From Actinomadura oligospora ATCC 43269 (lineage in GTDB: Bacteria > Actinomycetota > Actinomycetes > Streptosporangiales > Streptosporangiaceae): a stretch of DNA of 64,000 bases. Below the pieces are notes generated by a model. That model did no database searches, was not told the origin of the DNA, and saw only the letters and a program-made list of their open reading frames with translations. The translations under genes and the position numbers were made by a program. The stretch lies in NCBI RefSeq assembly GCF_000518265.1, contig NZ_JADG01000023.1:44355-108354 (forward strand), in the 5' to 3' direction. This document shows, piece by piece, positions 34,657 through 42,824 of the stretch (the first letter of the stretch is position 1; each line of letters starts with the position of its first letter).

Positions 34657-35928
34657 TCAGCGGGGCATCCGGAACGCGCGGGCGATCGCCTGGTAGCCCG
34701 CGTCGTTCGGGTGCAGGCCGTCCTCGTACACGTACGCGACCAGTGGACGGTCGGGCGCGGCCGGATCGGCGATCGCCCTGTCCACGTCCAGGACGGCGTC
34801 GAACGTCCGGCTCGTCCGGACCCACCGGTTGATCGCGACCCGGGCCTTCTCGACCTTCGGCGACCACGCCGGGAACAGCGCCGACCGCATCGGCAGGATC
34901 GTCGCCCCGACGACCTTGATCCCGCGCGCGTGCGCGGCCTTCACGAGCTGCCGCTGCGCGTCGATGACCTGCTGCGCCGTCGACGGACCGCCCGGGACCA
35001 GGCACGGATCCCCAGGCGTCTCCCGGAGGTCGTTCGCCCCGAGGTGCATGATGACGGCGCGCACCCCGGGCCGGTCGAGGACGTCCCGCTTGAACCGCGC
35101 CGTGGCCTTCTCCCCAGCGCAGGCCGAGTCGTAACGCAGCCGGTTCCCGCCGATCCCCGTGTTCACCACGCTCAGCGGACGGGACGACCCCGACAGCCGC
35201 TCGGCGAGCAGATCGGGCAGCGAGGCGTCCGCGCCGTTCGTGGCCCCGACACCGTCCACGAGCGAATCGCCGAACGCCACGACCGTCCCGGCGCTCCGCC
35301 CTCCGCTGACGTCGACCCCCGACAGGAAGTACGACGAGTCGGTGCTCTTCGTGTACGCCTCGGACCCCACGTCCCCGACGTGGTTGCCCTGCGCGAGGAA
35401 CGACGCCCGTCCGCCGAACCGATGGAACGTCGCGGGTCCGGTGGGTGTCGCGAACCTCAGCGTGATCGCCAGTTTCTCCAGCGGCGACGTCGAGAGCGTC
35501 ACCGGATCGCTGACAGCCTCGGCTCCGGGACGGACCACCGGCGCGGACCGTCCGCCGAATGTCAGCGTCACACTGCTGCCCGGCCACACCTTCGCCCCGC
35601 CCGCGGACCGGCCCACCGCCGCCCCGTCCACCTTGAGCAGGCGGTTGCCGTACAGGTTCGAGATCCGTACCCGAACCCGCGTCCCACCCGAGCTCAGCCG
35701 GACCACCTGCCGGAGTGTCTGCCCGGAGAACCCCTCCGTCGACCAGTTCTGCCCGGAGTCCTCGTCCCCGGCGATCGGACGTTGCATCGCCGCGCCCCAA
35801 CTCTGCGTCCACGTGGGCGCGCTCCGGTCCGGCGCCTTGGCGACCGCCGTGGCCGTCCCACCGGCCAACGCGAGCACGAACGCCCCCGCCACCGGCATCC
35901 GGGCCCGCCGCAAGATCGATTGATTCAT
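34657..35928 (-). CDS. Secreted SGNH/GDSL-family hydrolase
   Basis: 423 residues from the ATG at 35928. A signal peptide with Ala-rich core (ARMPVAGAFVLALAGGTATA) is followed by an N-terminal beta domain (to about 190), then the SGNH core: VVAFGDSLVDGVG (Ser), NTGIGGNRL, MHLGANDLRE (Asn) and DGLHPNDAGY (Asp/His). The architecture resembles secreted esterases and rhamnogalacturonan acetylesterase-like enzymes of actinomycetes. The start overlaps the end of the upstream ATP-binding gene by four bases, suggesting coupled translation, an odd pairing. Confidence 0.85.
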   Translation of the reverse strand: MNQSILRRARMPVAGAFVLALAGGTATAVAKAPDRSAPTWTQSWGAAMQRPIAGDEDSGQNWSTEGFSGQTLRQVVRLSSGGTRVRVRISNLYGNRLLKVDGAAVGRSAGGAKVWPGSSVTLTFGGRSAPVVRPGAEAVSDPVTLSTSPLEKLAITLRFATPTGPATFHRFGGRASFLAQGNHVGDVGSEAYTKSTDSSYFLSGVDVSGGRSAGTVVAFGDSLVDGVGATNGADASLPDLLAERLSGSSRPLSVVNTGIGGNRLRYDSACAGEKATARFKRDVLDRPGVRAVIMHLGANDLRETPGDPCLVPGGPSTAQQVIDAQRQLVKAAHARGIKVVGATILPMRSALFPAWSPKVEKARVAINRWVRTSRTFDAVLDVDRAIADPAAPDRPLVAYVYEDGLHPNDAGYQAIARAFRMPR

Positions 35929-36698
35929 GGCCACGATCCCACCGCGCCACCCGCCCCCGGCGCATCGCAGCCACCCCCACGATCCCCGGTGGGGGAAACC
36001 CCCGCCTCCACCGCCTGGACGACCCGCTCCGCCGCCTCCTGCAGATCGATCAGCGGATGCCGCGCGTACACCCCGGTTCGTCCCCGCCACGAGAACGTCA
36101 GCGGACAGACCCACACGTTGATGCCGTCCACCGAGACGATCGAGACCCCCGCGCTGTCACTCGACCACTCCGCGTTCAGCCCCCGAGCCGCCAGAGCATC
36201 GACAAGCCGCCGAGCCGCGACCCCGGGCGACACCCGCCAGGGAGGCCGAGGCCACCGCTCCGGCAGGGGCAGGACGAACCAGGCGACCTTCCCCAACACG
36301 GGCGCATGGGAAAGCCGTGACCGCGACAGATGACACCCCCACCCCGAAGCGACCGCCGCGACGATCCCCAGCCCCTTCCCACTCTCGTCGAGCAGGTCCC
36401 CGCCATGCACCTCCGGCACGGCCTCCCGGTTCCCGTCGAACACCGACACGACGAGCTCCGCCCGGGGCCGGGTCCGAGCCCACACCCACAACTCGAGGGA
36501 GTCGCCGGCATGCCGGTAGGCGTTCGTGGCCAGCTCACTGACCGCGAGCACCGCGTCCTCGACCACGGACGCCCCGAACCCGACCTCCGCCATCGCCGCC
36601 CCCACCAGCCCCCGAGCCCGCTTCGCCCCAAGGGCGTCACCAGGCAGCTCCCAGAGGCAAGCCCCACCGAACGGAAGATCCCGAGCACGCCCACCCAT
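35925..36698 (-). CDS. HATPase_c-domain ATP-binding protein (RsbW/AbaA-like)
   Basis: 257 residues from the ATG at 36698; an ATG at 36743 is possible. AVSELATNAYRHAGDSLEL is the N-box and GKGLGIVAAVASGWGCHL the G2-like box of the GHKL kinase/anti-sigma fold. The C-terminal third is lineage-specific. Such single-domain ATPases usually sit divergent from a WhiJ-type helix-turn-helix gene followed by DUF397 genes, exactly as here, and are thought to modulate development or antibiotic production in streptomycetes. Confidence 0.82.
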   Translation of the reverse strand: MGGRARDLPFGGACLWELPGDALGAKRARGLVGAAMAEVGFGASVVEDAVLAVSELATNAYRHAGDSLELWVWARTRPRAELVVSVFDGNREAVPEVHGGDLLDESGKGLGIVAAVASGWGCHLSRSRLSHAPVLGKVAWFVLPLPERWPRPPWRVSPGVAARRLVDALAARGLNAEWSSDSAGVSIVSVDGINVWVCPLTFSWRGRTGVYARHPLIDLQEAAERVVQAVEAGVSPTGDRGGGCDAPGAGGAVGSWP

Positions 36699-36824
36699 GA
36701 AGATCACCCACCGCACTTCTCTCGTCTCTTTCCGTAACTCCAAGACGAGCGTGACCCTCCGTGCTTACGGTGATTACGCATTCGGATGTACTGAAACATC
36801 CGTCCGGACGAGGAGGCGGGCCAC

Positions 36825-37634
36825 ATGACCGGCATCGATTCGCTCGACCCGGCGGCGTCGACGTGGGACCTCATAGCCGTTCAGCTGCGCATACTCCGCG
36901 TCCAGCACGGCTGGACATGCGAACAGGTGGCACGCACCGCCAACGTCTCGCGCTCTCATGTTTCAAACTGGGAGGCGGGACGACGCCGCCCCCGCCGGAA
37001 TGAGCTCGTCGCACTCGACGAGGCGTGGAGCACCGGCGCGCTGCTCGCGACCCTCCACGACTACGCGACGGACGGCCACGACCACACCAGGGTCGGCGCC
37101 TACCTCGCCCACGAACGCAAGGCCGAGACGATCGAGGGCTTCAACTCGGACCTGGTCTTCGGCCTCTTCCAGACCGAGGACTACATGCGCGCCCTCTTCC
37201 AGGCGGGCGGAGTCGTGGAGGACGTCGAAGCCGAGGTCGCCAAGCGCCTCGCCCGCCAGGAGATCCTCACCCGCCCGACCCCGCCGAAGCTGTGGATGGT
37301 GCTCGCCCAACCGGCCCTCTGGTGGCAGGTGGGCGGACCCGACGTGATGCGAGAGCAACTCGCCCACCTGCTGGAGGTCTCCCAATGGCCGAACGTGAGC
37401 CTTCGCGTTCTCCCCGTCTCGGCAGGCTGGTCGTCGATCCCCGGATCCCTCTCCATCATGAATTCGAGGGACAGCGAGGTCGCCTATCTCGAGGCGGGAC
37501 GTTTGGGTAGGCTCCATGAGCGAAGGCCCGAAGTGCAGGAGGCTCGCGCTCGCCTCAACGAAATCGCCGCGCGAGCGTTCTCCGAGAGTCAGTCATACGC
37601 CCTGATCGAGCACACGATGGGACTGGTGAAGTGA
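36825..37634 (+). CDS. WhiJ-type helix-turn-helix regulator (XRE + DUF5753)
   Basis: 269 residues. Residues 18-75 form an XRE helix-turn-helix (LRVQHGWTCEQVARTANVS, RSHVSNWEAGRRRP). Residues 95-265 are the DUF5753 domain (AETIEGFNSDLVFGLFQTE, VLPVSAGWSSIPGSLSIM). These regulators are found by the dozen in Streptomyces-like genomes, paired with DUF397 proteins and an RsbW-like ATPase. ATG at 36825 follows GGCGGG. The stop overlaps the start of the first DUF397 gene (GTGA). Confidence 0.92.
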   Translation: MTGIDSLDPAASTWDLIAVQLRILRVQHGWTCEQVARTANVSRSHVSNWEAGRRRPRRNELVALDEAWSTGALLATLHDYATDGHDHTRVGAYLAHERKAETIEGFNSDLVFGLFQTEDYMRALFQAGGVVEDVEAEVAKRLARQEILTRPTPPKLWMVLAQPALWWQVGGPDVMREQLAHLLEVSQWPNVSLRVLPVSAGWSSIPGSLSIMNSRDSEVAYLEAGRLGRLHERRPEVQEARARLNEIAARAFSESQSYALIEHTMGLVK

Positions 37635-37825
37635 CCTCATGGCGCAAGTCGTCGCACAGCGACGACGCCGGTGGGCAGTGCGTGGAACTCGCGGCCCTGC
37701 GTGACCAGGTGGCCGTCCGGGACAGCAAGGCCCCCGGCGCCGGACATTTGAAGCTCGCCCCCGACGCGTTCGCCCACTTGCTCGCTTGTGTGAAGGCGGA
37801 TCGCGGCACACAGTCGGAGGCATGA
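37631..37825 (+). CDS. DUF397 protein, copy 1
   Basis: 64 residues. WRKSSHSDDAGGQCVELA and VAVRDSKAPGAGHL are the DUF397 signature; LAPDAFAHLLACVK ends the domain. It starts at a GTG overlapping the regulator stop and ends overlapping copy 2 by four bases. DUF397 proteins are thought to act with the upstream WhiJ-type regulator, perhaps as an antagonist or partner. Confidence 0.9.
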   Translation: MTSWRKSSHSDDAGGQCVELAALRDQVAVRDSKAPGAGHLKLAPDAFAHLLACVKADRGTQSEA

Positions 37826-38034
37826 CTCCCAACTGGCGCAAGTCCAGCCACAGCCACGACTCGAACTCCGACTGCGTGGAGCTGGCAGCATTTCCGACCG
37901 GACTGGGGGTGCGTGACAGCAAGGCCACTGAGGGCGGACACCTGAGTCTCACCCCCGACGCGTTCGCCGACCTGCTCGCTTGCGTGAAGCGGAATTCGCT
38001 TCAGAGTCGGGTGCATGAGGAATCGGTGGCGTAA
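37822..38034 (+). CDS. DUF397 protein, copy 2
   Basis: 70 residues from the ATG at 37822 inside the stop of copy 1. WRKSSHSHDSNSDCVELA and LGVRDSKATEGGHLSLTP match the family. It is more diverged from copy 1 than copy 3 is: the segment after ELA differs and the Asp-Asp of the first motif is changed. The end overlaps copy 3 by 20 bases. Confidence 0.9.
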   Translation: MTPNWRKSSHSHDSNSDCVELAAFPTGLGVRDSKATEGGHLSLTPDAFADLLACVKRNSLQSRVHEESVA

Positions 38035-38212
38035 GTCTTCGCACAGCGATGATGCTGGTGGTCACTGCGTTGAGGTCGCTCTGAGGTGCGACCAAGTGGC
38101 CGTCCGGGACAGCAAGGCCCCGCAGGCTGGTCACCTCGTGCTCTCGCGTGGCGAGTTGGCCGCCCTGCTCGCTGGCGTGAGTGAGAGTCGGGCTCTCAAC
38201 GGTCGGGCATGA
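38015..38212 (+). CDS. DUF397 protein, copy 3
   Basis: 65 residues from the ATG at 38015, read inside the end of copy 2. RWRKSSHSDDAGGHCVEVA and DQVAVRDSKAPQAGHLVL are close to copy 1, which suggests duplication within the locus rather than independent arrival. Its end overlaps the convergent DUF5959-like gene by 17 bases. Confidence 0.88.
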   Translation: MRNRWRKSSHSDDAGGHCVEVALRCDQVAVRDSKAPQAGHLVLSRGELAALLAGVSESRALNGRA

Positions 38213-38609
38213 GTTTCCGGGCGAGTTCCAGCCGGTCGCGGTGGTCCTCGATCCAGTCGTCGCGGAACCGCACCAGCAGGGTCACCGAGGTGAGTGAGTC
38301 GACGGCGTCTTTGACGGTGGCCTCGGCTGCGATGCGCGGGCCGGTCGGGTCGCCGAACTCGACGGGAACGACCCTCATCTGAGGGCCGCGTCCCTGCTCC
38401 ATCCACGCGGCCGGACGCCCGGCGGACAGCGCGTCCAGGACGGCCGCCCATTCATCCAGGTCCTCTTCGAAGAGGTACACGTCGTCCAGGTGGCCATGAG
38501 CGAACACGCTCGTCGCCGTGATGCGGGCTTCGAGAGTCCCGAAGGGCCCGGGAGCGACGACCTCCACGATGACGCTGTTCTCACCGTCGTCGAACCTGAC
38601 CAGTTCCAC
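38196..38609 (-). CDS. DUF5959-like protein
   Basis: 137 residues from the GTG at 38609, chosen for the AAGGA site seven bases upstream; the frame extends to 38666 without a better start. VELVRFDDGENSVIVEV, VYLFEEDLDEWAAVLDAL and VTLLVRFRDDWIEDHRDRL resemble small single-domain proteins of unknown role found near DUF397/WhiJ loci. No catalytic motif is evident. Confidence 0.7.
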   Translation of the reverse strand: MELVRFDDGENSVIVEVVAPGPFGTLEARITATSVFAHGHLDDVYLFEEDLDEWAAVLDALSAGRPAAWMEQGRGPQMRVVPVEFGDPTGPRIAAEATVKDAVDSLTSVTLLVRFRDDWIEDHRDRLELARKLMPDR

Positions 38610-38705
38610 GAGATTCCTTCCGTGTCGGCCTCCTCCACTCACTTGTTCACCCCGGAGAGGGGGCACGGAGTGGGCCGTTAGGCGTGGTTGTTGGGTGGGG
38701 GGTTG

Positions 38706-39290
38706 TTATTGCGAAGGTGGGAGGACTTGGCCTTCGTTGCAGTAGAGGCCGGGTATGGCCTCGTTCGGGTGCGGGGGCCTGCCGGTGAGTTCTTTGAAGA
38801 CGTGGACGGGGAACGCGTACTTGTCCCCTCCGTTCGGGTCGGGCCATACTCCCTTCTTCCCGTAGGTGGTGAAGGTGAGGAGGAGTTTTCGCTGGTCGTG
38901 GCCGTAGGACAGGCAGGCGTGCCAGTTGAGTGCCGTGTTCTCGTCCTGGCGGATCTCGGCCTGGACGGGCCCTTGGAGCGGCGTGGCGAAATGGGTGATG
39001 AGCCATTTCGCGCCAGCCTCGCCGCCAGGCGACCTTCGGTGAGTCGTCAGGTCCACATCGAACTCGGCGAGCCGGGACGCGTCGCGCTGACGCAATCGCT
39101 CAATGACGTCCGACACCCGTTGCCGTAGCCGGGAGTCGCCCTCGCCGGTGAAGGTCACTCCTGCCGCCAGTGGTGCGGCGGGGCGATGCTCTTGGGGCCA
39201 CCACACGAATGCGGCAGTGGCGGCTGCGAGGAGCAGGGCTCCGGACGCCACGAGGACGAATTTCAGCGGAGGGCGCTGCCGCGTTGCCAT
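38706..39290 (-). CDS. Membrane-anchored protein of unknown function
   Basis: 194 residues from the ATG at 39290; an ATG at 39299 is equally possible. One N-terminal membrane segment (FVLVASGALLLAAATAAFVWW) is followed by an extracellular domain with two Cys (LNWHACLSYG, GLYCNEG). I do not recognise it. The start lies inside the 3' end of the truncated L,D-transpeptidase frame, so it may once have been translationally coupled to that gene. Confidence 0.65.
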   Translation of the reverse strand: MATRQRPPLKFVLVASGALLLAAATAAFVWWPQEHRPAAPLAAGVTFTGEGDSRLRQRVSDVIERLRQRDASRLAEFDVDLTTHRRSPGGEAGAKWLITHFATPLQGPVQAEIRQDENTALNWHACLSYGHDQRKLLLTFTTYGKKGVWPDPNGGDKYAFPVHVFKELTGRPPHPNEAIPGLYCNEGQVLPPSQ

Positions 39291-39832
39291 TGGTCCCATG
39301 ACTTCACCCAATACGACCAGCCGTTCGTCCAAGGTAGGGGGCGTGTGGTGCCGGTGACGTCGACGACGTCGCCGCGCTGGGCGATGCCGAAGAACCATTG
39401 TGAGTCCTGCGGGGTCGCGCGGACGCAGCCGTGGCTCATGTTGGCGACGCCGAGGTAACGCTGGGCGGAGGCCGCCCCCTGGTGAACGTACTCGCCGCTG
39501 CTCGTGATCCGCACCGCCCACGGGATCTCCTCGGAGTACCCTCCGTTCGCGGTGTCCTTGGGGCCGACGCCCATCCATCGGGAGTCCATGTGCTCGACCC
39601 GCTTCTTGCCCATGACCAGGTGCGGACCGCTCGCGGTGATGAAGTTGGGCCGCTCGCTGGAGCCGGTGCTGATCTTCATGGTGCGCCTGACGGAACCGTC
39701 GAGCCACACCGTCATGAGGTGGCGGCGGGAGTCGGCCGTGGCGATCTGTGAGGCGCCGACGGCGAACGTCCTGGCGTAGTCGCGTGAGCCGTAGACCCCC
39801 TTGCCCGCCGTGACGCCGCCAAGGGTGATCAG
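39263..39832 (-). pseudogene. 5'-truncated L,D-transpeptidase (YkuD domain) remnant
   Basis: The frame encodes about 189 residues of an L,D-transpeptidase: SQIATADSRRHLMTVWLDG, then the YkuD core with YVHQGAASAQ and the catalytic MSHGCVRATPQD (Cys and His). Full-length actinomycete enzymes carry a signal peptide or lipobox and one or two Ig-like domains before this. Here homology begins in the last strand before the catalytic domain, at the stop codon of the protease gene. No ATG, GTG or TTG is available at the junction; only a CTG overlapping the protease TGA (CTGA) could start it. Without export it could not reach peptidoglycan, so it is probably a remnant. Confidence 0.7.
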
Positions 39833-40653
39833 GCGTTCGTGCTGATGGTCTTCTGGATCCACTTGGCGAAGGCGGGCGCGCTGCTGTAGAGCCCCGGTCC
39901 CTGCGAGCAGGGCACCCCCGGGGCGCCGGGGCCCGAGGTCACGCCGATGAGCTCCCAGCGCCCGTTCCGGGCCCGCTGGATCTGCGGGCCGCCGGAGTCT
40001 CCGTTGCAGGCCATGGCCTTGGGCACCCGGCTGATCGTGCACAGCCTGGTCTGGTCGGCATAGCCGGGGGCGCACTCGGCGGCCGACCCCCTGCGGGCGT
40101 CGAGCTGCTGAAGCCGCTCGGCGAAGACCCACTTGGTGTAGTCAGGGCTCTCCACGACCGTGCCGAAACCGAGCAGCCTGGTCGGAGTGCCGGGAGGTCC
40201 GGGCTGGTTGGCGATGCGGATGGGCTTCTCGCGGACGGGGCGGTCCAGGCGGATCAGCGCGACGTCGTTGGAGTTGGGACGGTTCTGCTCAGAATCGCCC
40301 GCCTTGTAGCCCGGATGGACGACCGTCCGCGTGATGGCGCGGACGGTGCCTCCGGACTTGTACCCCTGGCTGCCGATGCGGACGGTGCCGTCCGCTTGCG
40401 TCTCCACCACACAGTGGGCCGCCGTCAGCACCCACTGGCGGTCGATCAGGGACCCGCCGCAGACCCCCTTGAACTGCAGCTCGTCGGCCGACACCGGGAT
40501 CGACGCCATGAACGGGTATGGCTCTGTGGCGTCCTTGCCGTTGATGATCGCGTTGGCGCTGCCGGCCGTCACGGTCAGGCCTGCCACACCGGCGGCCAGG
40601 GCGAGGACGGCGGCACGCGTCGCGTGGCGGCGTGCGGATCTGGGAGCGAACAC
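39829..40653 (-). CDS. Secreted trypsin-like serine protease
   Basis: 274 residues from the GTG at 40653, preceded by AAAGGAA; starts further upstream would put charged residues before the signal peptide. Signal core AAVLALAAGVAGLTV with cleavage near SANA, then mature IINGKDATEPYPF. The S1 triad is complete: His in LTAAHCVV, Asp in NSNDVALIRLD, Ser in CNGDSGGPQI. Six Cys can form three disulfides. It ends naturally in FAKWIQKTI. It abuts the truncated transpeptidase. Confidence 0.93.
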   Translation of the reverse strand: MFAPRSARRHATRAAVLALAAGVAGLTVTAGSANAIINGKDATEPYPFMASIPVSADELQFKGVCGGSLIDRQWVLTAAHCVVETQADGTVRIGSQGYKSGGTVRAITRTVVHPGYKAGDSEQNRPNSNDVALIRLDRPVREKPIRIANQPGPPGTPTRLLGFGTVVESPDYTKWVFAERLQQLDARRGSAAECAPGYADQTRLCTISRVPKAMACNGDSGGPQIQRARNGRWELIGVTSGPGAPGVPCSQGPGLYSSAPAFAKWIQKTISTNA

Positions 40654-40914
40654 TGGAAGTTCCTTTTGCTGGTCGAGAGTTCGGATACGTCCAGCCTGGC
40701 CGTGAGCGAGGCGCCGGGACACCGGGCCAGTAGGTGTTCACATGGTGTAGCCAGCCCCCAGACGCGCCGCGCCGCGCGCCGACCGAAAAGGGACGACACC
40801 GCCGGGGCCGCCCGCACCGCCGCCATCCTGCTCCTCGCTGCGGCGAGGCTCCACGACGCCACCCTCGCCCCAGGATCGGTAGGCTGAGCTGGTCATTTCG
40901 GCAGAAAGGCCACG

Positions 40915-41841
40915 GTGAACACCTCCCGTCCGCACGCCCTGTTCTCCTTCGGCACGCTGCTGGACGAGCGGGTGCAGAACAAGCTCTTCGGACGGCCCGT
41001 CCCCAGCGAACCGGCCGCGCTCGCGGGGTACGCGACCCGGCCGCTGCGGATCACCGACCCGTCCGTGATCGCGACCAGCGGCCTCGACGTGCACCTGACG
41101 CTGACGCGCGAGATCGGGGCGGAGGTCGAGGGGGCGATCCTGCACCTCACGGACGCGGACCTCGCCGCCGCCGACGCCTACGAGGTCGACGACTACGTCC
41201 GCCGCCGCGTCCGCCTCACGTCGGGCGAGGCCGCCTGGGCCTACGTGGACGCCAAGCCCCTGCGCCCCGCCGCCCGCATCGTGATCGCCGGGGACAGCAT
41301 CGCCTACGGACGCTGCGACCCCGACGGCGGATGGGCGGCCCGCCTCGCCGCCGCGCACATCGCCGCCAACGAACGCGACCACCGCGTCTTCAACGTCGCC
41401 ATCCCCGGCAGCAGCCTGGACGACGTCCGCGAACAGCTCCCCGCGCTCCTGCCGTTCCGCCTGCCGGACACGCTCATCGTCGGCGCGGGCATCAACGACT
41501 CCGCCCGTCCTCACAGTGGAGACGGCTGGCTCGCGGACGTCGCCGACAACCTCGCCGCCCTCGGCAGGACGGCCCTGAAACACAACGCGCGGCTCGTCGT
41601 CCTGGGCCCGACCTGGCTGGATGAGGCCCGCGCCCCCGTCTTCGGAGAACTGCGTTTCACGCTCGCCCGCGCCGAGGCCCTACGCGAGCTCACCCGCGCC
41701 TGGTGCGCCGAGAACCACATCGATCACGTCGACATGTGGGAGCCCCTCCGCGACAGACCGGCCCTCCTCGCCGACGGCCTGCACCCCACCCCGGACGGCC
41801 ACCGCGCCCTCAGCGAGCACCTCACCGCTCTGACCAGCTGA
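40915..41841 (+). CDS. Gamma-glutamylcyclotransferase-like / SGNH hydrolase fusion
   Basis: 308 residues. Residues 8-115 look like the gamma-glutamylcyclotransferase (AIG2-like) fold: LFSFGTLLDERVQ at the start, ILHLTDADLAAADAYEVDDY with the expected acidic residue, and RVRLTSGEAAWAY. Residues 120-305 are an SGNH hydrolase: IVIAGDSIAYGR (Ser), FNVAIPGSSL, VGAGINDSARP (Asn) and DGLHPTPDGH (Asp/His). There is no signal peptide, so it is probably cytosolic. GTG at 40915 follows GAAAGG. The combination is unusual; substrate unknown. Confidence 0.75.
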   Translation: MNTSRPHALFSFGTLLDERVQNKLFGRPVPSEPAALAGYATRPLRITDPSVIATSGLDVHLTLTREIGAEVEGAILHLTDADLAAADAYEVDDYVRRRVRLTSGEAAWAYVDAKPLRPAARIVIAGDSIAYGRCDPDGGWAARLAAAHIAANERDHRVFNVAIPGSSLDDVREQLPALLPFRLPDTLIVGAGINDSARPHSGDGWLADVADNLAALGRTALKHNARLVVLGPTWLDEARAPVFGELRFTLARAEALRELTRAWCAENHIDHVDMWEPLRDRPALLADGLHPTPDGHRALSEHLTALTS

Positions 41842-42726
41842 AACTCCGCCCGCAGCCTCGCCGAGCAGGTCGAGGACGGCCCGGACGGCCGGAGTGGAGT
41901 GCCGGATCAGGGCCTGGACGTCCCGGCTGAGCGGCAGGTCGGCGAGCGGACGGAGAAGCACGTCCGGCGGCGCGCCGTCGGTCCCGCTCTCCGGGACGAG
42001 CGCGACACCCAGCCCATACCGGACCATCTGGAGGATGAGCGCGTAGTCGTCGGCCGAGTGACCGGTGTCCGGCCGAAAGCCCGCGAGCGCGGCGGCCCGT
42101 TCGATGAGCTGGTGGTCGGCGGTGCCCCGGGAGCCGACGATCCACGACTCCGACGACAGTTTCCGCAGGTCGATGGCGGGAGCCACGGCCGGGTGCCCGG
42201 CGGGCAGCGCGACCAGGACGGGCTCGCGGCGCAACGGCCGGACCTCCAGGCCGTCCGGCGCGGGCTCCGGCAGCAGGCTGTAGGCGTAGGTGATCGCCAG
42301 GTCGCAGCGGTCTTCCCGGAGCGCGGTGATCGCGTCGGCGGGTTCGAGTTCACGGATGACGACGCGCAGCTCGGGAAACCGCGTCCGCGCCGCCCGGACG
42401 GCGGGCAGCAGATGGCGGACGGCGGCCGTGGCGAAGGTCGCGACACGCACCGGGCCGCGCGGCTGGCCCGCCTCACGGAGATCCTTCTCCGCCGCGTCCA
42501 AGGCGTTGAGAACAGTGTGCGCGTGACCGGCCAGCCGATGTCCCTCGGGGGTCAGCCGGACGCGGCGTCCGACCCGGCGGACGAGCCGCACGCCCGCCTC
42601 CCGTTCGAGCCGGGCCAGATGCTGCGACACGGCCGAGGACGTCATGCCGTTCACCTCGCCGACGGCGGTCATCGTCCCGTACTCGGCGAGGTCGCGCAGG
42701 AGACGCAGGCGCGTGGGATCCAACAT
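41680..42726 (-). CDS. LysR family transcriptional regulator with antisense C-terminal extension
   Basis: 348 residues from the ATG at 42726 (MLDPTRLRLL). The helix-turn-helix is MTAVGEVNGMTSSAVSQHL; a typical effector domain follows (VRVATFATAAVRHLLPAV, GLGVALVPESG). The family normally ends near residue 295 (HSTPAVRAVLDLLGEA). Here the frame runs on about 50 residues antisense to the SGNH part of the fusion gene, with shadow-like composition, so an ancestral stop has probably been lost. It is divergent from the arginase-family gene, its likely target. Confidence 0.85.
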   Translation of the reverse strand: MLDPTRLRLLRDLAEYGTMTAVGEVNGMTSSAVSQHLARLEREAGVRLVRRVGRRVRLTPEGHRLAGHAHTVLNALDAAEKDLREAGQPRGPVRVATFATAAVRHLLPAVRAARTRFPELRVVIRELEPADAITALREDRCDLAITYAYSLLPEPAPDGLEVRPLRREPVLVALPAGHPAVAPAIDLRKLSSESWIVGSRGTADHQLIERAAALAGFRPDTGHSADDYALILQMVRYGLGVALVPESGTDGAPPDVLLRPLADLPLSRDVQALIRHSTPAVRAVLDLLGEAAGGVSAGQSGEVLAEGAVAVRGGVQAVGEEGRSVAEGLPHVDVIDVVLGAPGAGELA

Positions 42727-42824
42727 CAAGGCGAGCTTACAGATCATCCCAGCAACGCTTAGTGGACCTTGGAGGACGAGGCCGACCACACTGCGTCTTC
42801 GACGCCGTCCGGGGAGGGAACACG

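Noticed and set aside
36717..36751. CTCGTCT and AGACGAG inverted repeat upstream of the RsbW-like gene, considered as a further hut operator
   Set aside because: The spacer is 15 bases and the core GTCTCGTATC is absent, so it does not fit the hut motif.
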